Below, in pieces: positions 26,930 to 36,696 of a stretch of 64,000 nucleotides of DNA. Position 1 is the stretch's first letter. The number at the start of each line of letters is the position of its first letter. The translations under genes and the position numbers were made by a program. Under the pieces are notes generated by a model, which did not search any database, was not told the DNA's origin, and worked only from the letters and a program-made list of their open reading frames with translations. The DNA is taken from positions 186,001 through 250,000 of the forward strand of contig NZ_SDQD01000001.1 of assembly GCF_004153685.1 (NCBI RefSeq), in the 5' to 3' direction. This DNA is from Pollutimonas harenae. Lineage in GTDB: Bacteria > Pseudomonadota > Gammaproteobacteria > Burkholderiales > Burkholderiaceae_B.

Positions 26930-28615
26930 TTAGAAGTTGTCGAGGACAGCTCCGGTGCTGGCGGTGGATGCATTGAAGGCAAACTTGGCCTGTACGCCAC
27001 GGACATAACGTGGCGCCGGAGCCTTCCAGGCTGCACGTCGCTTTTCAAGCTCGGCATCAGGCACATTCAATTGCAGCAACAGCTGGTGCGCATCAATAGT
27101 GACGGAATCATCTTCCTGAACCAGGGCAATCGTGCCCCCCACTGCTGCCTCGGGTGCGACATGGCCAACCACCATACCCCAGGTACCGCCCGAAAAGCGA
27201 CCATCGGTGATCAAGCCAACGGAATCACCCAGCCCGGCACCGATCAGAGCACCGGTGGGTGCCAGCATTTCAGGCATGCCAGGACCGCCCTTGGGCCCCA
27301 AATAACGCAGCACCATGACGTCGCCAGCCTTGATCTTGCCATCGAGAATGGCCTTCAGTGCGGATTGTTCGTCGTCGAAGACGCGGGCTGGACCAGTAAT
27401 GACTGGATTTTTCAGGCCGGTGATCTTGGCCACAGCACCTTCGGGCGAGAGATTGCCTTTGAGAATGGCCAAGTGGCCCTGTTTGTACAAAGCCTTGTCC
27501 AGGGTATGGATTACCTTCTGATCAGCGCGGGGCGTATCGGGAATATCGGCCAGTTGTTCAGCAATGGTCTGACCCGTGATGGTGATGCAATCGCCATTGA
27601 TCAGCCCGGCATTCAGCAGCATCTTCATGACCTGCGGCACGCCGCCCGCCTTATGGAAATCGACCGCGAGATACTGACCGCTGGGCTTGAGGTCGCAAAA
27701 AACCGGTACGCGCTGGCGCACGCGTTCGAAATCGTCGATAGTCCATTCAACGCCCGCGGCATGGGCAATGGCCAGAATATGCAGCACGGCATTGGTCGAA
27801 CCGCCTGTAGCCATGATTACGCTGACCGCATTTTCGATGGATTTTCGGGTAACGATATCGCGCGGTTTCAGATCAAGCTCGATAGCCTTGAGCAGCACAC
27901 GGGCCGACTCGGCCGCTGACTGCGTCTTTTCGTCGTGTACGTTGGCCATGGTGGACGAGTATGGCAGGCTCATACCCAACGCCTCGAAGGCGGAGCTCAT
28001 GGTGTTGGCCGTGTACATGCCACCGCAAGAACCCGGACCGGGAATCGCGTGCAGTTCGATCTGCTTGAGTTCCTGGTCGCTCATGCGACCGGCAGCGTTT
28101 TCGCCAACAGCCTCGAAGACGCTGACAATGTTCAGGTCTTTATTGTTCAGGCGTCCGGGAAGTATGGTGCCGCCATATACGTAGATGGACGGAACATTGG
28201 CGCGCAGCATGCCCATCATGCCGCCCGGCATGTTTTTATCGCAGCCGCCGATCACCACAACTCCGTCCATCCACTGCCCTTGCACACAAGTTTCGACGCA
28301 GTCGGCAATGACTTCGCGCGAGACCAGCGAGTACTTCATGCCTTCGGTACCCATGGCCATACCATCGGATATGGTAGGTGTGCCAAAGACCTGGGCATTG
28401 CCACCTGAGGTTTCGATGGCTTCGATGGCCGCATCGGCCAGCTTCTGTAAGCCGCTATTACAGGGAGTGATCGTACTGTGCCCATTAGCCACGCCCACCA
28501 TGGGCTTGTTGAAATCTTCTTCTTTGTAGCCCAGGGCATAGTACATGGAGCGATTGGGTGCGCGGGCGGGCCCCTGGGTGATGTTGGCAGACCGCAGACG
28601 TTTGGACGAGCTCAT
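26930..28615 (-). CDS. ilvD: Dihydroxy-acid dehydratase
   Basis: Fe-S enzyme of branched-chain amino-acid synthesis, converting dihydroxy-isovalerate or -methylvalerate to the 2-oxo acid. The protein is 561 aa from the ATG at 28615 behind AAGGAAGG; a TTG at 28633 would add six residues. Cluster cysteines lie in [21 protein letters not shown] and [16 protein letters not shown]. Conserved C-terminal motifs [21 protein letters not shown] are present. Length and motifs fit the IlvD/Edd family branch acting on dihydroxy acids rather than phosphogluconate. Confidence 0.95.
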   Translation of the reverse strand: MSSSKRLRSANITQGPARAPNRSMYYALGYKEEDFNKPMVGVANGHSTITPCNSGLQKLADAAIEAIETSGGNAQVFGTPTISDGMAMGTEGMKYSLVSREVIADCVETCVQGQWMDGVVVIGGCDKNMPGGMMGMLRANVPSIYVYGGTILPGRLNNKDLNIVSVFEAVGENAAGRMSDQELKQIELHAIPGPGSCGGMYTANTMSSAFEALGMSLPYSSTMANVHDEKTQSAAESARVLLKAIELDLKPRDIVTRKSIENAVSVIMATGGSTNAVLHILAIAHAAGVEWTIDDFERVRQRVPVFCDLKPSGQYLAVDFHKAGGVPQVMKMLLNAGLINGDCITITGQTIAEQLADIPDTPRADQKVIHTLDKALYKQGHLAILKGNLSPEGAVAKITGLKNPVITGPARVFDDEQSALKAILDGKIKAGDVMVLRYLGPKGGPGMPEMLAPTGALIGAGLGDSVGLITDGRFSGGTWGMVVGHVAPEAAVGGTIALVQEDDSVTIDAHQLLLQLNVPDAELEKRRAAWKAPAPRYVRGVQAKFAFNASTASTGAVLDNF

Positions 28616-28860
28616 TACCTTCCTTGTATTCAAACCAGTGAACTAAAGCCCGCCTTACCAGCCGAGCCGTGATGGATGGACTCAGTTTATTCCATTTCCA
28701 AAGCCAATGGGTGCCCGGCAAACCTTTTCAGCCCCGTCTGGCAGCACATGGCAAAACCCACAACAGGCATGCAAAAAACGGCCCGATCTGAAAAATTGAT
28801 CTACATCATGGTTATTCAGGCGCTGACATGTGATGATGAAGGACTAGGACACTATTGATC

Positions 28861-29301
28861 ATGAACTATCCCGTACTGCTTACCCTGCACCTGTTCGCTG
28901 CCCTGTTTTTTGTAGGCACTGTGTTCTTCGAGGTGCTGATGCTTGAAGGGGTACGCAAGCATGTGCCACGCGACGTAATGCGCACCATGGAAACCGCCAT
29001 TGGCAACCGTGCACGACGCATCATGCCATGGGTACTTCTTGTTCTTTACGGCGCTGGCCTGGGCATGGCGTGGTATCACCGTGCAGCACTGGCTCACCCA
29101 CTCGACAGCAGCTTCGGCCTGCTGCTTACCATCAAAATCGTGCTTGCCCTGAGCGTATTTGGCCATTTCCTGGCCGCCATGACACTGCATCGCAAAGGCA
29201 AACTGCGTTCCATACATTTCAAGTACATCCATATCAGTGTTTTCTGCCACATGATAGGCATCGTCCTGCTTGCCAAGGGCATGTTTTACTTGCACTGGTA
29301 G
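28861..29301 (+). CDS. Small four-helix membrane protein (CopD-like)
   Basis: 146 aa with four hydrophobic segments at about residues 2-22, 50-70, 80-105 and 118-142. Histidines occur within or next to helices (LTLHLFAALFFVG, FGHFLAAMTLH, FCHMIGIVLL), a layout seen in CopD-like and cytochrome b561-like domains, so haem or metal binding is possible but unproven. The ATG at 28861 was preferred over an in-frame TTG at 28855. It is 52 bases upstream of an SDR gene on the same strand. I do not assign a function. Confidence 0.75.
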   Translation: MNYPVLLTLHLFAALFFVGTVFFEVLMLEGVRKHVPRDVMRTMETAIGNRARRIMPWVLLVLYGAGLGMAWYHRAALAHPLDSSFGLLLTIKIVLALSVFGHFLAAMTLHRKGKLRSIHFKYIHISVFCHMIGIVLLAKGMFYLHW

Positions 29302-29353
29302 CCATCACGGCAATTTAAAGCATAATGCTCCTGAAGCAAAAACAGGAGACATC

Positions 29354-30103
29354 ATGACAGCCCATGCCCCTACTGTCCTCATCACCGGTGCCAGCCGCGG
29401 CATAGGTGCAGCAACAGCTATTGCTGCCGCCCGCAATGGCTACAACGTCGCCATCAACTATCTTAAAGACGCAACGTCCGCCGAAGAGGTTGCCAATAAG
29501 GTCAGGCAGCATGGTCGCAAGGCAGTCACGATTCAAGGCGATGTCGGCTTGTCCACCGAGATTCCGCGCCTGTTCCAGGAAGCCGAGCAGCATCTTGGCC
29601 CGTTGACAGCTCTGGTCAACAACACAGGGATCACAGGTCCCATAGGGCCATTTTCCCAGACCACCGACACCACCATAGAACGAGTTTTTCAGGTCAATGT
29701 ATTTGGCGCCATGCAATGCGCCCGTCTGGCGCTGGAATGCTTTGCCCGCAATGGCCGGGGCGGAATTATCGTGAACGTATCATCGGTGGCTGCCCGTACG
29801 GGCAGCCCCAACGAATATATTCACTATGCAGCCAGCAAGGCCGCGCTAGATGCCTTTACCCTGGGCCTGGCACGCGAAGTTGCCACAACAGGAGTACGCG
29901 TGTGCGGTGTCTCGCCAGGCTCCACCCTGACCGAAATCCACGCCACAGCTGGCGAACCTGGCCGCCCCGAGCGTATAGCACCCAAGATCCCCATGGGCAG
30001 GCTGGCCAGGCCCGAAGAAATCGCCGAGGCAGTGGCATGGCTGCTCTCACCTGCCGCCTCTTACATGACCGGCACTGTCGTGCAATGCGCCGGTGGGCTA
30101 TAA
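29354..30103 (+). CDS. Short-chain dehydrogenase/reductase
   Basis: 249 aa classical SDR. The ATG at 29354 has ACAGGAGAC upstream; the longer frame from 29270 runs into the preceding gene. The NAD(P) motif TGASRGIG is near residue 10, the catalytic Ser in VNVSSVAA, and the YxxxK motif in IHYAASKAALD; the usual NNAG is NNTG. The C-terminal IPMGRLARPEEIAEAVAWLLSPAASYMTGTVVQCAGG is typical of FabG/glucose-dehydrogenase-like enzymes. The substrate is unknown. It is followed after 54 bases by a Rieske gene. Confidence 0.9.
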   Translation: MTAHAPTVLITGASRGIGAATAIAAARNGYNVAINYLKDATSAEEVANKVRQHGRKAVTIQGDVGLSTEIPRLFQEAEQHLGPLTALVNNTGITGPIGPFSQTTDTTIERVFQVNVFGAMQCARLALECFARNGRGGIIVNVSSVAARTGSPNEYIHYAASKAALDAFTLGLAREVATTGVRVCGVSPGSTLTEIHATAGEPGRPERIAPKIPMGRLARPEEIAEAVAWLLSPAASYMTGTVVQCAGGL

Positions 30104-30157
30104 CAACCGGCGCCACTACAATGGCGCCATGTATATGCCTAGCCCCTCACACATCTT

Positions 30158-30532
30158 ATGACTACCAGTGCTGTCATTGTCTGCCCCTCTTCCCGTCTCG
30201 TTGATGGCGGTGTGGCCCGCAAGCTCCCTGTAACGCATAGCGGTGAACCGACGACGGCCTTTTTCGTCCGTTACCAGGGTCTGGCCCATGGCTATCTGAA
30301 CCGCTGCCCTCATATGGGCTCGGCACTGGATTGGGAAGGTCATGTTTTTACGCGCGCGGGTGATCAACTGATGTGCGCACGGCATGGTGCCACGTTCAGG
30401 CCCGATACCGGCGAATGCACCGGGGGCCCATGCCAGCCTAGCAGGCTGACTGCTTTGAACGTATCGGAAGAAGAGCGGGACGGAGCACTTGTTGTGCTGT
30501 GGTGGCCAGAGGGCAAAACCGTACCGGTCTGA
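30158..30532 (+). CDS. Small Rieske [2Fe-2S] protein
   Basis: 124 aa soluble ferredoxin-like Rieske protein. Cluster ligands are visible as CPH (about residues 50-52, RCPHMGSALD) and CxxH (about 73-76, CARHGATF), followed by the GECTGGPC turn. There is no catalytic-domain partner and no signal peptide, as in NirD-like or dioxygenase-ferredoxin proteins and housekeeping Rieske proteins. Possible co-transcription with the SDR suggests a redox link, but a partner reductase is not adjacent. Confidence 0.88.
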   Translation: MTTSAVIVCPSSRLVDGGVARKLPVTHSGEPTTAFFVRYQGLAHGYLNRCPHMGSALDWEGHVFTRAGDQLMCARHGATFRPDTGECTGGPCQPSRLTALNVSEEERDGALVVLWWPEGKTVPV

Positions 30533-30560
30533 GCAACCTGGCCCTGATCAAGCCAGGATA

Positions 30561-30597
30561 TGTACTCATATCACCTGATTCAGACGATATGAGTACA
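30561..30597. repeat. Perfect 12-bp inverted repeat with nested dyad, between rieske and bug genes
   Basis: TGTACTCATATC (30561-30572) and GATATGAGTACA (30586-30597) are perfect inverse complements separated by 13 bases, and the spacer holds CTGATTCAG, itself a small palindrome. It lies between convergent stop codons at 30532 and 30609. The plus-strand copy is followed by A residues, not T, and the T-rich tail lies on the wrong side for the minus transcript, so it is not a canonical intrinsic terminator. It could be a 3'-end stabiliser, protein site or recombination site. Confidence 0.7.
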
Positions 30598-30608
30598 AAA
30601 ACTGCTGT

Positions 30609-31613
30609 TTAGAACAGCTTGGCGCCCGAAACCTCGACGATTTCCTTGTACTTGGCCAAATCGTTCTTGACCAGTGCAGCCAGGTCTTCCGGTGTACCTG
30701 GCTTGGTATCGGAACCCATGGTCAGCAAGTTCTTGCGTACGGCGGGATCATTCAGAGCCTTGGCATACGCGGCATTCAGGATGTCGATGGTTGCACTGGG
30801 AGTACCACCGGTGGCAAATACGCCAAACCAGGTGCCGATATCGAATTTATCGATGCCGGCTTCCTGCATAGTGGGCAGATCTGGGTAAATGGACGAGCGG
30901 TCGGCTGTAGTAACTGCCAATGCCTTGACCTTGCCTTCTTTGATCAAAGTCGAGGCTGACGCCAGGTTGTCGAACATGAAGTTGGTTTGCCCTGCCAGCA
31001 AAGCCATTTTGGCTGGTGCGGCACCGGCATATGGCACATGCACAGTGTTGATATCGGCACGCACATTCAGCAACTCGCCCGCCAAGTGGCCAGCGCTACC
31101 ATTGCCACCCGAGCCAAAATTCAGCAGGCCAGGATTTGTTTGTGCGTAATCGGCCAGATCCTGTACCGTGTTGATTTTGTTATTGTTGGCAAAATCAGCG
31201 TTCAAAATCAAAACGTTAGGCACCGACGCCACCAAGACGACTGGCTCAAAGCTGGTAACCGGATCAAAAGGCAGTTTTTCGTACAACCAAGGGTTGATGG
31301 CATTGATGGCGACGGCCCCCATTACCAGGGTATAACCGTCGGGCTTGGCCTTGGCTGCCACGCTCGCACCAATATTGCCCCCTGCACCGGGCTTGTTCTC
31401 GACAACCACGGTACCCAAGTCATCTTTGACTTTTTCGGCAAGCAAACGTGCCATGCCATCGAGCGGGCCGCCGGCCGAATAAGGCACGATGAACTGAATA
31501 GGCTTGGAGGGGAAGCTCTCTTGGGCTAGTGCCGGGGCGGCAACAGAGGACAGAGCCAGGCAGGCGGCCAGTGCGCTGGCGGCGGACGTCAGGGTTTTAA
31601 TGCCAAACAACAT
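30609..31613 (-). CDS. Bug-family (TctC-like) periplasmic solute-binding protein
   Basis: 334 aa with a signal peptide ending near AAPALAQ, then IQFIVPYSAGGPLDGMARLLAEKVKDDLG, VVENKPGAGGNIGASV and AKPDGYTLVMG, the hallmark Bug-family sequence. It binds an unknown carboxylate or related solute in the periplasm. It sits 56 bases downstream of the ABC ATPase gene on the same strand but is unlikely to work with that transporter, which has its own AapJ receptor. No TctAB membrane genes are present. Confidence 0.92.
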   Translation of the reverse strand: MLFGIKTLTSAASALAACLALSSVAAPALAQESFPSKPIQFIVPYSAGGPLDGMARLLAEKVKDDLGTVVVENKPGAGGNIGASVAAKAKPDGYTLVMGAVAINAINPWLYEKLPFDPVTSFEPVVLVASVPNVLILNADFANNNKINTVQDLADYAQTNPGLLNFGSGGNGSAGHLAGELLNVRADINTVHVPYAGAAPAKMALLAGQTNFMFDNLASASTLIKEGKVKALAVTTADRSSIYPDLPTMQEAGIDKFDIGTWFGVFATGGTPSATIDILNAAYAKALNDPAVRKNLLTMGSDTKPGTPEDLAALVKNDLAKYKEIVEVSGAKLF

Positions 31614-31669
31614 ACAAAATACCTAATAATGGTTTACACAAAGATAGAACCCTACACCAATTAAGGGCA

Positions 31670-32410
31670 TTAGTGCAGGATTTGACTCAAAAACAGCTTG
31701 GTACGATCACTTTGAGGGTTATCAAAGAAGGCATCAGGGGTGTTCTCTTCGATAATCTGGCCCTGATCCATGAATATGACGCGGTCAGCAACTTTGCGCG
31801 CAAAACCCATTTCGTGCGTGACGCACAACATGGTCATGCCGCTTTCCTCGGCCAGGCTGACCATGACGTCCAGCACCTCTTTGACCATTTCAGGGTCCAG
31901 CGCCGAGGTGGGCTCGTCGAACAGCATGATCTTGGGACTCATGCACAAGGAACGCGCGATAGCCACACGTTGTTGCTGGCCGCCCGACAACTGACCGGGA
32001 AACTTGGACGCCTGCTCGGGAATACGTACGCGCTCAAGGTATTTCATGGCGGTGGCTTCAGCCTCTGCCTTGGATTTCTTCAGTACCCAGACCGGGCCCA
32101 ATGTCAGGTTTTCGAGCACAGTAAGATGAGGGAAAAGATTGAAATGCTGGAACACCATGCCGACATCGCGCCGGATGGTTTCGATTTGCTTTAAATCGTT
32201 GGTAAGTTCCGTGCCATCGACCACAATACTGCCCTGCTGATGCTCCTCCAGCCGGTTGATGCAACGAATCATGGTCGACTTACCCGATCCGGATGGGCCG
32301 CAAATGACGATACGCTCGCTGGGCGCAACATTCAGATTGATGTTGCGCAGTACGTGAAACTGACCGTACCACTTGTTGACATCTGCCATGCGAATAATGG
32401 CTTCGGACAT
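31670..32410 (-). CDS. aapP: Amino-acid ABC transporter ATP-binding protein (AapP/GlnQ type)
   Basis: 246 aa ATPase of a polar amino-acid ABC importer. Walker [10 protein letters not shown] near residue 40, Q-loop [22 protein letters not shown], signature [15 protein letters not shown], Walker [14 protein letters not shown] and switch His in CVTHEMGFA are all present. It is the last gene of the four-gene aapJQMP order and lies 48 bases after the second permease. It energises uptake of general L-amino acids. Confidence 0.95.
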   Translation of the reverse strand: MSEAIIRMADVNKWYGQFHVLRNINLNVAPSERIVICGPSGSGKSTMIRCINRLEEHQQGSIVVDGTELTNDLKQIETIRRDVGMVFQHFNLFPHLTVLENLTLGPVWVLKKSKAEAEATAMKYLERVRIPEQASKFPGQLSGGQQQRVAIARSLCMSPKIMLFDEPTSALDPEMVKEVLDVMVSLAEESGMTMLCVTHEMGFARKVADRVIFMDQGQIIEENTPDAFFDNPQSDRTKLFLSQILH

Positions 32411-32458
32411 GTCCGTGCTCCCTTGTTATTTCGGCCCGCACAGCGGCGGACATGCTGA

Positions 32459-33556
32459 TTACCGCTGATATCCCGTCTGCAAGTGCTTTTCAAGCGACTG
32501 GCTATAGCGGGAAATCGAAAAGCAGAAAATAAAATAAATGACAGCGATGAACAGATAGGCTTCGGTGCTGAAGCCCCGCCATGCGGCATCGGCCACTGCT
32601 GTCTTGGCCGCCTGGGTGAGGTCGAAAATACCAATAATGACCACCAACGACGTGTCTTTGAACAAAGAAATGAAAATACCAACCAACGGCGGAATAACCA
32701 CCTTCAAGGCCTGTGGCAGGATGACCTTGCGCATCTGCTGCCAATAGCTCAGACCTATGGAATCAGCGCCTTCGTACTGTCCCTTGGGTATGGCCTGAAG
32801 GCCGCCGCGCACGGTTTCAGCGACATAGGCTGCTGCAAACAGAATAATGGCGATCTGCGCACGCAAGAGTTTGTCGATACTGAAACCCTCGGGCAGAAAC
32901 AGGGGCAACATGACCGACGACATGAACAGCAGGCTGATCAGCGGTACACCGCGTATGAGTTCGATATAAACCACGCATAATGCTTTGACGGCCGGCATGT
33001 GCGAGCGTCGCCCCAAAGCCAGCAGCAAGCCAAATGGAAAGGCCGCCGCAATACCAAAGGTGGCCAGGATCAAGGTGAGAGGCAAACCACCCCAGCGGGA
33101 ATTTTCTACGTGCGTCAGGCCAAACACCCCGCCCCACATGAGTATGCCCACGACCACCAGCGCAACCATCCAGATCAAGCCCAGAAAGGGCTTCCAGAAC
33201 CATCGTATGCAACTGCACACGATGACTGCGACCAGGATGATGCTGGCCAGCAAGGGGCGCCACTGCTCGTCGTAAGGATAGACGCCGAACAGAATCAAGC
33301 GATGCTTTTCGGCAATGAATGCCCAGCATGCTCCGCCCGATTGCCGGCACTCCTGTGCATTTTGTGCATTGAAGTTCGCACTGATAAACAGCCAGTCGAC
33401 CAGTGCTGGCACCGCCATCAGCAGGAGCCACGCAACCAGGACGGTGAGCAGTGTGTTCAGGGGCGACGAAAACAAACTTGTGCGCAGCCAGCCCAGTACG
33501 CCTTGATGCGTACGTGGCGGCGGTAAACTTTGCACGGTGGCAGTATTCGTGCTCAT
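32459..33556 (-). CDS. aapM: General L-amino-acid ABC permease, AapM type
   Basis: 365 aa inner-membrane permease of the HisMQ family. Like AapM it has a long N-terminal extension with two or three extra helices and a periplasmic loop (residues ~60-110, with ECRQSGGACWAFI) before the core permease domain. The EAA-loop region reads VRGGLQAIPKGQYEGADSIGLSYWQQMRKVILPQALKVVIPP. The ATG directly abuts the stop codon of the upstream permease (TAAATG), implying translational coupling and 1:1 expression. Confidence 0.94.
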   Translation of the reverse strand: MSTNTATVQSLPPPRTHQGVLGWLRTSLFSSPLNTLLTVLVAWLLLMAVPALVDWLFISANFNAQNAQECRQSGGACWAFIAEKHRLILFGVYPYDEQWRPLLASIILVAVIVCSCIRWFWKPFLGLIWMVALVVVGILMWGGVFGLTHVENSRWGGLPLTLILATFGIAAAFPFGLLLALGRRSHMPAVKALCVVYIELIRGVPLISLLFMSSVMLPLFLPEGFSIDKLLRAQIAIILFAAAYVAETVRGGLQAIPKGQYEGADSIGLSYWQQMRKVILPQALKVVIPPLVGIFISLFKDTSLVVIIGIFDLTQAAKTAVADAAWRGFSTEAYLFIAVIYFIFCFSISRYSQSLEKHLQTGYQR

Positions 33557-34741
33557 TTAGCGCTCCACTAGCGCAATGCGCTTGTTATACCAATTCATGA
33601 ATATCGAAATCGACAGACTGACCGTAAGATAGGCCGCCATAATGATCAGGATGCCTTCAATGGCCTGGCCTGTTTGATTGAGCGTGGTATTGACGACCGA
33701 AACGATATCCGGATAACCCACCGCCACAGCCAAAGAGCTGTTCTTGGTCAGATTCAGGTACTGGCTGGTCATGGGCGGGATAATGACGCGCAGCGCTTGC
33801 GGCAAAATAACCAGACGCAGCAGACGCCCGCGGGGTAAACCTATGGCTTCGGCCGCTTCCCATTGCCCTCTGCTGACCGACTGAATGCCCGAGCGCACGA
33901 CCTCGGCCACAAATGCCGAGGTATAGATGACCAGCCCGGCGAGCAATGCAGCGAACTCGGGCGACAAGCTGATGCCGCCCGAGAAGTTAAAGCCCTTCAT
34001 GACAGGCATTTCGAGCGACAGCGAGGCACCGCTGACCAACCAGCCAGCCACTGGCAGGACGATCAGCAAGCCGATTGCGGCACGAACGAGCGGAAAAATC
34101 ACGCCGGTGGCTTCCTGCCGTTTTTTAGCCCAGTGGCCCAGCAGGATGATGGCAACGATGGCCAGGGCCAGGCCTGCGACCATCCAGTCGAGCGCATCGC
34201 CCTGCAATGCGGGCAGTTTCAAGCCACGGTTGGAAAGAAACACACCGGGGATGGGGTTGAGCGCTGTACGCGGCCCCGGCAGGACTTCGGTGATGATGGC
34301 ATACCAGAAGAACAACTGCAGCAATAAAGGAATATTGCGCATGACTTCGATATAGGTGCTGGCTACCCGCGAAACCAGCCAGTTCTTGGACAAACGGGCA
34401 ATACCCAACAATGTGCCGAACAAGGTGGCTGCAATAATGCCGATGACTGAAACACGCAGAGTATTCAGTATGCCGACCCAGATGGCCCTGCCGTAGGTAT
34501 CGGCCGGGGTGTAGTCGATGACCGACTCGCCTATCGCGAAGCCGGCTTCACGGTGCAGGAAGTCGAAACCAGTCGAAATATTGCGTATGGCCAGGTTGTG
34601 CAAGGTATTGGACACCAGGTACCAGACCCCCAGGCCTACGATACTCAGTATCAATACTTGATAAATCAGCGCGCGAACGCCCGGATCGTTCCAGGATAGT
34701 CGTCGCTTGGGTGCTTGGGGTACTGAAGTTTTTTTCGTCAT
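33557..34741 (-). CDS. aapQ: General L-amino-acid ABC permease, AapQ type
   Basis: 394 aa from the ATG at 34741, giving the family-like start MTKKTSVPQAPKRRLSWNDPGVRALIYQ; the longer frame to 34822 runs into the intergenic region. The AapQ pattern is visible: an N-terminal helix, VSNTLHNLAIRNISTGFDFLHREAGFAIGES, and the core permease with VRSGIQSVSRGQWEAAEAIGLPRGRLLRLVILPQALRVIIPP. It pairs with AapM to form the channel of the importer. It is 95 bases downstream of the binding-protein gene. Confidence 0.94.
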   Translation of the reverse strand: MTKKTSVPQAPKRRLSWNDPGVRALIYQVLILSIVGLGVWYLVSNTLHNLAIRNISTGFDFLHREAGFAIGESVIDYTPADTYGRAIWVGILNTLRVSVIGIIAATLFGTLLGIARLSKNWLVSRVASTYIEVMRNIPLLLQLFFWYAIITEVLPGPRTALNPIPGVFLSNRGLKLPALQGDALDWMVAGLALAIVAIILLGHWAKKRQEATGVIFPLVRAAIGLLIVLPVAGWLVSGASLSLEMPVMKGFNFSGGISLSPEFAALLAGLVIYTSAFVAEVVRSGIQSVSRGQWEAAEAIGLPRGRLLRLVILPQALRVIIPPMTSQYLNLTKNSSLAVAVGYPDIVSVVNTTLNQTGQAIEGILIIMAAYLTVSLSISIFMNWYNKRIALVER

Positions 34742-34836
34742 CGAGTTCAAACCATTGGGGAACCTGACGCAGCACTCCCCTTGCTGGACGGCCAGGCCGG
34801 GTGAAACCCGGCCTGGCGACACCGGCGATTACATGC

Positions 34837-35853
34837 TTAGCGGATAGGCCAGCCGTACATCAGGCCACCATCACGCCATTGAGCGTTGATACCACGCTCA
34901 AGCTTCATGGCCGAGCCGGCGCCAAGATTGCGCTCGAACGATTCGCCATAGTTGCCCACTTGCTTGACGATGTTGTAAGCCCATTTGTTGTCGAGGCCCA
35001 GGCCTTTGCCCATTTCGCCCGTTACACCCAGAATACGCTGGATATTGGGGTTGGAGCTCTTGAGCATTTCATCGACATTCTTGGACGTAATGCCGTACTC
35101 TTCGGCCTCCAGCATGACATTGAGGGCCCAGCGCACAACCATGAACCATTGATCATCGCCCTGGCGCACCATGGGGCCCAATGGCTCTTTGGAAAAGTCT
35201 TCGGGCAGAATGATGTGGTCGTCTGGGTTGGCCAGTGTGGTACGAATGGTTGCCAGACCTGATTTATCGGTAGTAAAGGCATCGCAACGACCTGCCACAT
35301 AAGAGCGCATGGCTTCGTCGGGGCTGTTGATGACGACTGGCTTGAATTCAAGCTTATGGGCACGGAACCAGTCGGCCAGGTTCAGTTCGGTGGTGGTTCC
35401 TGGTTGCACGCAGACTGCCGCGCCACTGAGTTCGGTAGCGCTTTTTACACCCAGCTCTTTGCTGACCATAATGCCCTGGCTGTCGTAATAGTTGACGCCA
35501 GCGCTCATGAGACCGAGCGTGGTGTCGCGCGTCATGGTGGCAGTGGTATTACGGGTAAGGACATCAATCTCGCCCGACTGAAGGGCGGTGAAGCGCTGCT
35601 GTGTGGTGACCGGAGTTGTCTTGAACTTGCTGGCATCACCAAACATCATGGTGGCGATGGCCTTGCACAGATCGACATCGATACCGCTCCAGACGCCTTT
35701 GCTGTCTGCAATGGAAAAACCCGGCAATGCAGTGTGTGTGCCGCACTGCACAAAGCCTTTGGCCTTGACTGCGTCGTAAGTTTCGCCAGCCTGCGACGTT
35801 GCGGCAACGAAAAATAGCGAGGCGCCAAGTGCTGCTGCTTTAATTAGTTTCAT
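34837..35853 (-). CDS. aapJ: General L-amino-acid periplasmic binding protein, AapJ type
   Basis: 338 aa with a signal peptide cleaved near ATSQAGE. The mature protein starts YDAVKAKGFVQCGTHTALPGFSIADSKGVWSGIDVDLCKAIA, typical of AapJ/BztA proteins with broad L-amino-acid specificity. WALNVMLEAEEYGITSKNVDE and the ending GGLMYGWPIR are family-typical. It is the first gene of the operon; a GGAAGAGACAACC site precedes the ATG and the 171-bp gap upstream (35854-36024), shared with divergent ftsE, should hold the promoter. Confidence 0.95.
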   Translation of the reverse strand: MKLIKAAALGASLFFVAATSQAGETYDAVKAKGFVQCGTHTALPGFSIADSKGVWSGIDVDLCKAIATMMFGDASKFKTTPVTTQQRFTALQSGEIDVLTRNTTATMTRDTTLGLMSAGVNYYDSQGIMVSKELGVKSATELSGAAVCVQPGTTTELNLADWFRAHKLEFKPVVINSPDEAMRSYVAGRCDAFTTDKSGLATIRTTLANPDDHIILPEDFSKEPLGPMVRQGDDQWFMVVRWALNVMLEAEEYGITSKNVDEMLKSSNPNIQRILGVTGEMGKGLGLDNKWAYNIVKQVGNYGESFERNLGAGSAMKLERGINAQWRDGGLMYGWPIR

Positions 35854-36024
35854 GGTTGTCTCTTCCGTTTCAGTTCAATTTGATGTTCACGGCATACAAT
35901 GAGTATTGGACCGTCAGCGAACGAATCGTAGCTGCTGCAGGTCGTGAAAAACATGGGGGATATCCCTTGCGACATGCCTTGTAACACTCGTCAAACACTG
36001 TAAAAACTGCCAGTCAAATAGCTC

Positions 36025-36696
36025 ATGATCGAATTTCAGCATGTGTTCAAATCATATGGCCGTAGCCGGAATATTCTGGCTGACATCAACTTTCGCATTG
36101 AACCGGGCGAGTTTATTTTCGTCTCGGGCCCATCGGGCGCCGGCAAGTCTACGCTACTAAAGCTCATAGGCGGACTCGAACCGCCCAGTCGCGGTTCTGT
36201 TCACGTGAACGGACATCGCGTCGATAAAATGCCCCGGCGTGCCGCGCCCTATCTGCGCCGCGCGGTCGGCGTCATTTTGCAAGACATGCATCTGCTGCAA
36301 GACCGCAAAGCCATCGATAATGTCCTGTTGCCGCTGGCCGTTACCGGACTCGAAACTCGGCTTGCCAATACCCGCGCACGCGCTGCCATGGAAAAAGTCG
36401 GTCTATCAGGCAAAGAAGACCTATATCCAGTCGAAATGTCCGGAGGCGAACAACAGCGCCTGGCCATCGCCCGAGCCATCGTGAATCGACCCGCCATCCT
36501 GATAGCTGATGAGCCCACCGCCAACCTCGACGAAGAAAGCGCGCGCCGGATCATGCAGGTCTTTCGCGATTTCAATCGGGTGGGCGTCACCACCTTGATC
36601 GCATCGCACGACCGCGCACTGATGGCCGCCTATGCCACACGCACTTTGCGCATAGACGCGGGCCGGTTTTCAGACATAAAAGGAGTCCATCCATGA
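36025..36696 (+). CDS. ftsE: Cell division ATP-binding protein FtsE
   Basis: 223 aa ABC ATPase that with FtsX links septal-ring assembly to peptidoglycan hydrolase activation. Walker A GPSGAGKST near residue 36, Q-loop ILQDMHLLQDR, signature MSGGEQQRLAIARAI, Walker B ILIADEPTANLD and switch SHDRAL are intact. The stop overlaps the ftsX start as ATGA. The usual ftsY partner is not adjacent. Confidence 0.95.
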   Translation: MIEFQHVFKSYGRSRNILADINFRIEPGEFIFVSGPSGAGKSTLLKLIGGLEPPSRGSVHVNGHRVDKMPRRAAPYLRRAVGVILQDMHLLQDRKAIDNVLLPLAVTGLETRLANTRARAAMEKVGLSGKEDLYPVEMSGGEQQRLAIARAIVNRPAILIADEPTANLDEESARRIMQVFRDFNRVGVTTLIASHDRALMAAYATRTLRIDAGRFSDIKGVHP

